Shown one piece after another: positions 60,258 to 64,000 of a stretch of DNA of 64,000 nt (position 1 is the stretch's first letter; each line of letters opens with the position of its first letter). The stretch lies in contig JBBRNL010000005.1 in NCBI GenBank assembly GCA_038230335.1, forward strand, positions 124,001-188,000. The letters run 5' to 3'. Both the position numbers and the translations under genes were made by a program. The DNA is from JBBRDU01 sp038230335 (GTDB lineage Bacteria; Verrucomicrobiota; Verrucomicrobiia; Chthoniobacterales; UBA10450). The notes under the pieces were generated by a model that saw only the letters and a list, made by a program, of their open reading frames with translations, was not told the origin of the DNA and did not search any database.

Positions 60258-61169
60258 TTAGTGGCCAGGAGAAGCTGCCGCCGTCGCCGCGGGCGCGGGA
60301 GGTTGCAGCTGTCCCAAACTTTCCACCGGTGAGGTATTTTTCCCTGCCCCATCCGGAGCCGGGTTGGTCGTGGGTGCCGGCGACAGTGCCTTGGCCCCGG
60401 AGACATTCTTCCGCGCTGGAGTTGGCTTGGGCGGTTCCGGCGTGGCCAATCCGAGCAATTCAGAAACGGTCACGAATTTAAAATGCTTCGCTTGCAGTTG
60501 CTCGAGGGTCGATGGCATCGCGTCGACTGTGCCACGGTGAATGTCGTGCGACAGGACGATGGAGCCCGGTCGCGTCTCCTTTAGAATCCGGTTCGTGACC
60601 GTGGTCGGGCCGGGTTCTTTCCAATCGAGCGGATCCACATCCCATAAAATGGTTTGATATCCGAATTCGTCATGAATCCACTTCTTCTGCCGCGTCGTAA
60701 TCGCTCCGTAAGGCGGCCGAAACAGGGTCGGCCGCTTGCCCGTCACCGCTTTGATCGCATCGTCTGTGCGGCGCAATTGTGAACGCACCGCTTCATCCGA
60801 CATCTTGTTGAGTTGAGGGTGCGACCAGGAATGGTTCGCGATCTCATGTCCCTCGCGCGCCGCCCGTTGCAATACCTCGGGATGTTGCTCGACACATTCT
60901 CCGAGGACGAAAAATGTCACTTTAAGATGCCGCGCGGCCAGCAAATCGAGCAGTTTCGGAGTCAGGGTGCCATGGGGCCCGTCATCGAATGTCATGGCGA
61001 TATAGGGCTCATCCACATGGACCGAGCTAAAGGTGATGTGGGGCTCAGGAATCGCCGCGGGCTTGACCCGCTCCGCCGGTCCCGCCGGAGATGGGTTTTG
61101 GGCTTGTCCCACCGGAGCGCCGCACAGAATCAGGCAAACCAGGATCGGGAAGAGGCGCGGGATGTCCAT
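60258..61169 (-). CDS. Polysaccharide deacetylase (NodB homology, carbohydrate esterase 4)
   Basis: 303 residues from ATG at 61169. Signal peptide (FPILVCLILCGAPVGQAQ), then the NodB domain with TFDDGPHGTLTPKL (Asp62/Asp63), HEIANHSWSHPQL (His113/His117 metal ligands), FRPPYGAIT and the closing VLSHDIHRGTVDAMPSTLEQL. Exported. Removes acetyl groups from a surface glycan such as peptidoglycan or chitin. The C-terminus (about 255-303) is Pro/Lys/Ala-rich. Immediately upstream of the dynamin-like GTPase. Confidence 0.93.
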   Translation of the reverse strand: MDIPRLFPILVCLILCGAPVGQAQNPSPAGPAERVKPAAIPEPHITFSSVHVDEPYIAMTFDDGPHGTLTPKLLDLLAARHLKVTFFVLGECVEQHPEVLQRAAREGHEIANHSWSHPQLNKMSDEAVRSQLRRTDDAIKAVTGKRPTLFRPPYGAITTRQKKWIHDEFGYQTILWDVDPLDWKEPGPTTVTNRILKETRPGSIVLSHDIHRGTVDAMPSTLEQLQAKHFKFVTVSELLGLATPEPPKPTPARKNVSGAKALSPAPTTNPAPDGAGKNTSPVESLGQLQPPAPAATAAASPGH

Positions 61170-61380
61170 GGGCCAAGCAGGAATGCGTGTATTTAGCAGA
61201 GGCGAGTCTTTGCGCAAGGCACCAGGGTCAGGGACGTCCGCCTCGGTCCTTTGGATCGAATCAAGATACGAGACTTGGCAATTTTCCTGCTGCTACGGAG
61301 CTCTCCCACTCGCGGTTCCGCAGGTTTTCTTGTGGCAGGATGCAGTGCACAGGGACTGGACGAAGGAAGCGCTCTAATTC

Positions 61381-63273
61381 ATGAAAATATTGCTGGTCGA
61401 AGATCACCAGGAAAGTCGGCATAACCTGCAGCGGCTCATTGAGCGCCGTGGGCACGAAGTCGTTGCGGTGGGAAGCGCCGAGGAAGCCAAGCGTGTTCTG
61501 TTGCAACAGAGCTTCCCTTTTTTGATCCTGGACTGGATGCTGCCGGGCCAGAGTGGCATCGATCTTTGCCGCGAATTGCGCACGACATCGCGCGGTGACG
61601 AAATGTTTATTCTGCTTGTGACGGCGCGGGCCGACACGCACGACCTGCAACAGGCGCTGGCCGCCGGGGCCAATGATTATCTGACCAAGCCGCTCGACAT
61701 CCCGCTGCTCAATATTCGGCTTTCAGTGGCGGAACGGCAGATCCGCGATCTGGCTGAGCGTCATCACGCGCGCGCCGCTTTGCAGGAATCGGCTCGCACC
61801 CTAACGAACATTCTCGAAAACACGACCGACGGATTCTTTTCCTTAAATGAGGACTGGAATTTCACCTATCTCAATCCCGAGGCCGAAAGATTGCTCGCGC
61901 GCAAACGGGACGATCTGATCGGCCAAGAACTGTGGGTCGAATTTCCCGAGTTGATCGGCTCGCCTTTTGAACAGAATTATCGCCGCGTGCTGGTGGACCA
62001 GGTGGCAATCGAGTTCGAAGCAAGCGACGCGACCGGCAAGATCTGGTTCGAGATGCACGCCTATCCGAGCGGCAGCGGCGTTTCCGTATTTTTTCGTGAC
62101 GTGAGTGAGCGGAAGCGGACAGAAGAAGAAAGGCTCACCACAAGTAAGCTTGATTCGCTCGGCACGCTGGCCGGCGGGATCGCGCACGATCTGAACAACA
62201 TTTTAACGGTAATTTCCGGTAACATCGGATTGGCTCAGATTGAAGCACCGACCGATTCCGGGAGTTTACTCTCTTTTCTTTCCAAGGCGGGACAGGCCGC
62301 GCAACATGCGGCCCACCTCTCGAGCCAGTTGCTCACGTTTTCGAAGGGTGGTGCCCCGCTCAAGCGTGTCGCTTCCGTCTCGGATCTGCTCGCCCAGGCC
62401 GCTGAGTTTTCTCTCTACGGTTCCAACCTGCGGGCTGACCTCGATCTGGCCGCCGACATGTGGAAAGCCGAGGTCGATTCCGGACAAATTGAGCAGGTGG
62501 TGAATGCCCTGGTCATTAATGCGCGCGAAGCCATGCCCCACGGCGGAACCGTCCGCATTTCAGCGCGCAACGTGACACTCGACGAGCAGGCCAGCGCTTT
62601 TCTGCCGGCGGGTCGTTACGTCAAAATCACGGTAGCCGATCGCGGATCTGGAATCCCGGAGGATGTCGTGCCCAAGATTTTCGATCCATACTTTACGACC
62701 AAGCCCGTGGGCAGCGGACTCGGGTTGGCCATCAGTTACTCGATCGTCAAGCGCCATGGCGGTATCCTTCAGCTGGAAAACTCGTCGCCCGAGGGTTCCA
62801 CCTTTACCTTTTATCTTCCCGCCAGCGACGAGGAGCTGGTTGGATCGGAGGCCCGGCTGCCCGAGCGAGTCTTCCATTTTAATCATCAGCGGATTCTCGT
62901 GATGGACGATGAGGCTGCCATTCGCGATTTGACCTCGCAGCTTTTGGGCACGCTTGGATATGAAGTGACCGCGGTCCCGGATGGACATGAAGCGGTCCGG
63001 GTCTACGAACGCGCTTTGCGAAAAGGGGAGAATTTTCAGGCGGTTATTTTGGACGCCACGATTCGCGGCGGAATGGGAGGCCTCGCCACGATCGAACGTC
63101 TCCGCACGGTGGATCCAAACGTGACTGCCATTATCTGCAGCGGTTACTCCGACGAATCCGCACTTTCCGAATTTCTAGCCTACGGATTTCGTAGCGCCTT
63201 GCCGAAACCTTTCAGTCGGCGCGAACTATCGGATGCACTGCAACGCGCCTTCGAGGTTGGCAAAAAGAACTGA
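61381..63273 (+). CDS. Hybrid sensor kinase: REC-PAS-HisKA-HATPase-REC
   Basis: 630 residues, all soluble. REC1 1-120 (Glu7/Asp8 pair, phospho-Asp51 in LILDWMLPG, Lys in YLTKPLD). PAS at about 140-250 (NILENTTDGFFSLNEDWNFTYLNPEAERLL). HisKA with phospho-His269 in LAGGIAHDLNNIL; HATPase with N box NALVINAREAM, G1 DRGSGIPEDVV and G2 VGSGLGLA. A second REC at about 500-625 has phospho-Asp558 in VILDATIRGGMG. No membrane segment or output domain, so it probably relays phosphate to a separate regulator. An N-terminal REC before a PAS-kinase is less common than a C-terminal one alone. Confidence 0.92.
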   Translation: MKILLVEDHQESRHNLQRLIERRGHEVVAVGSAEEAKRVLLQQSFPFLILDWMLPGQSGIDLCRELRTTSRGDEMFILLVTARADTHDLQQALAAGANDYLTKPLDIPLLNIRLSVAERQIRDLAERHHARAALQESARTLTNILENTTDGFFSLNEDWNFTYLNPEAERLLARKRDDLIGQELWVEFPELIGSPFEQNYRRVLVDQVAIEFEASDATGKIWFEMHAYPSGSGVSVFFRDVSERKRTEEERLTTSKLDSLGTLAGGIAHDLNNILTVISGNIGLAQIEAPTDSGSLLSFLSKAGQAAQHAAHLSSQLLTFSKGGAPLKRVASVSDLLAQAAEFSLYGSNLRADLDLAADMWKAEVDSGQIEQVVNALVINAREAMPHGGTVRISARNVTLDEQASAFLPAGRYVKITVADRGSGIPEDVVPKIFDPYFTTKPVGSGLGLAISYSIVKRHGGILQLENSSPEGSTFTFYLPASDEELVGSEARLPERVFHFNHQRILVMDDEAAIRDLTSQLLGTLGYEVTAVPDGHEAVRVYERALRKGENFQAVILDATIRGGMGGLATIERLRTVDPNVTAIICSGYSDESALSEFLAYGFRSALPKPFSRRELSDALQRAFEVGKKN

Positions 63274-63332
63274 ACCGGGCATTGCGCAGGGCGCGCGCCA
63301 TTCCACGTCACACTCAGTCTCCGCTCCATGTT

Positions 63333-63458
63333 TGTCATCCTGAGCCTGCGAAGACGGCGAAGGATCTCGCCGACGGCGCGAGCGTCACTTAAGGAATGGC
63401 AGCGTGATCGTCAGCGCGATTGTGAGATCCCTCCTCGTCTACGCGAGTCGGGATGACA
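63333..63458. repeat. 126-bp palindromic MITE-like element, copy B (reverse orientation)
   Basis: Starts TGTCATCCTGAGCCTGCGAA and ends GGATGACA. It is copy A (28339-28464) in reverse, with the same 126-base length: on the minus strand it opens TGTCATCCCGACTCGCGTAG, one base different from copy A over the first 20. The last ~35 bases also match; the centre is unrelated. It lies in the gap after the hybrid kinase. Confidence 0.85.
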
Positions 63459-63498
63459 AAAAAGTAACTGATCGAGGCTGCTGCTCTGAGGATCGGCT

Positions 63499-63948
63499 CT
63501 AGCCTTTACGCAACTTCTCGAGTTCGGCGATGAACGCGGTGGGCCCGCCTTCCATGTAACCAAGCTCCCCGACCTTACGGCCTTCGCCGTTCAAAACGAC
63601 GATCGTGGGAAATCCCTGAATCTGGTACTGCGTGGCCAGTCCCTCGTTTTGCTTTTTCAAGGAATCGACCTGCGTCTTGGCGCGGGGAAAATCGATTTCA
63701 AGCAGGACGAGATTCTTGCTCGCGTATTCTTGAAATTCGGGTTTCGAAAATACTTCCCGGTGTAGTTTGATGCACCAGCCGCACCAATCGGAGCCTGTGA
63801 AATCGACGAGCAAAAGTTTCTTGTCCGTCTTGGCCTGCTCCTGGGCCTTTTTGTAATCGGTCTGCCAGCTTGGCTCGGCCCGGAGGGTCGAGGAAAGGGC
63901 CAGGCTAAAGGCGACGGCCAAGAGAAGGAGGGGACGAGAAGTTTTCAC
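63499..63948 (-). CDS. Exported thioredoxin-like protein
   Basis: 149 residues. GTG at 63948 was chosen because it directly precedes the signal peptide (LLLLAVAFSLALSSTLRAE); an upstream TTG would add six residues. The thioredoxin fold has the dithiol CGWC in DFTGSDWCGWCIKLHREVF, with the cis-Pro loop GFPTIVVLNGEG. The wording suits a periplasmic thiol:disulfide or DsbD-C-like reductase. It reads leftwards away from the right window edge. Confidence 0.9.
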   Translation of the reverse strand: MKTSRPLLLLAVAFSLALSSTLRAEPSWQTDYKKAQEQAKTDKKLLLVDFTGSDWCGWCIKLHREVFSKPEFQEYASKNLVLLEIDFPRAKTQVDSLKKQNEGLATQYQIQGFPTIVVLNGEGRKVGELGYMEGGPTAFIAELEKLRKG

Positions 63949-64000
63949 AAGACCAATTTCGGGCAAAGCAGGGGGCCGCGCAAGTTCGGACGTTTTCCTT

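Overview
The window looks like chromosomal DNA from a soil or freshwater verrucomicrobial bacterium, probably close to the Chthoniobacterales/Udaeobacter type. This is inferred from gene content, not from a search. The pointers are a PEP-CTERM sorting tail (gene at 4569-5204), a 51-residue small basic protein of the kind reported from Verrucomicrobia and Chlamydiae (48813-48968), a lipid A acyltransferase fused to a heptosyltransferase, fairly GC-rich coding sequence, and many short palindromic repeats between genes. No transposase, integrase, phage gene or CRISPR array was seen. Almost everything reads as core chromosome.

Layout. 1-9.6 kb: an aldehyde dehydrogenase and an exported-protein group (subtilase/sedolisin-like protease, PEP-CTERM protein, 1138-residue dockerin protein, lipoprotein). 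9.7-13.2 kb: a VKOR-DsbA disulfide pair, deoC, a membrane protein, and tRNA-Arg and tRNA-His. 13.3-20.4 kb: a coiled-coil/TPR protein, a DUF2071 protein, aconitase, a peroxiredoxin and a DUF456 protein. 20.6-23.7 kb: a small regulated module (membrane protein plus winged-helix regulator with two near-identical 17-bp palindromes), then ispH, a ferritin-like protein and the RNase P RNA. 23.9-31.7 kb: an aminotransferase, DUF421 and TPR proteins, ribosomal proteins L13 and S9, a CAP-domain protein, an archaeal/eukaryotic-type prolyl-tRNA synthetase and a glutaredoxin. 31.7-36.4 kb: a minus-strand housekeeping run, in transcription order rsmI, rplU, rpmA, adk, zinc-ribbon, fmt, pyrH, frr.

36.8-48 kb: putA, threonine aldolase, a matrixin-like metalloprotease with a Thr-Pro linker, and a DsbD-like reductase followed by a redoxin. 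47.2-53.4 kb: an SDR enzyme, an RsuA/RluB-type pseudouridine synthase, the small basic protein, and a minus-strand envelope group (acyltransferase-heptosyltransferase fusion, thioesterase, GT39-type glycosyltransferase). 53.5-57.5 kb: a cupin, a methyltransferase, panC and nadB. 57.6-64 kb: an exported protein, a dynamin-like GTPase beside a polysaccharide deacetylase, a REC-PAS-kinase-REC hybrid and an exported thioredoxin.

Themes are envelope and export functions (protease, matrixin, dockerin, lipid A/LPS, deacetylase), extracytoplasmic thiol chemistry (VKOR, DsbA, DsbD-like, redoxin, exported thioredoxin) and core translation or nucleotide metabolism. The signals least explained by ordinary annotation are the palindrome-regulator module at 20.6-21.6 kb, two inverted copies of a 126-bp mobile-like repeat, a repeat-derived peptide inside aconitase, and the acyltransferase-glycosyltransferase fusion.
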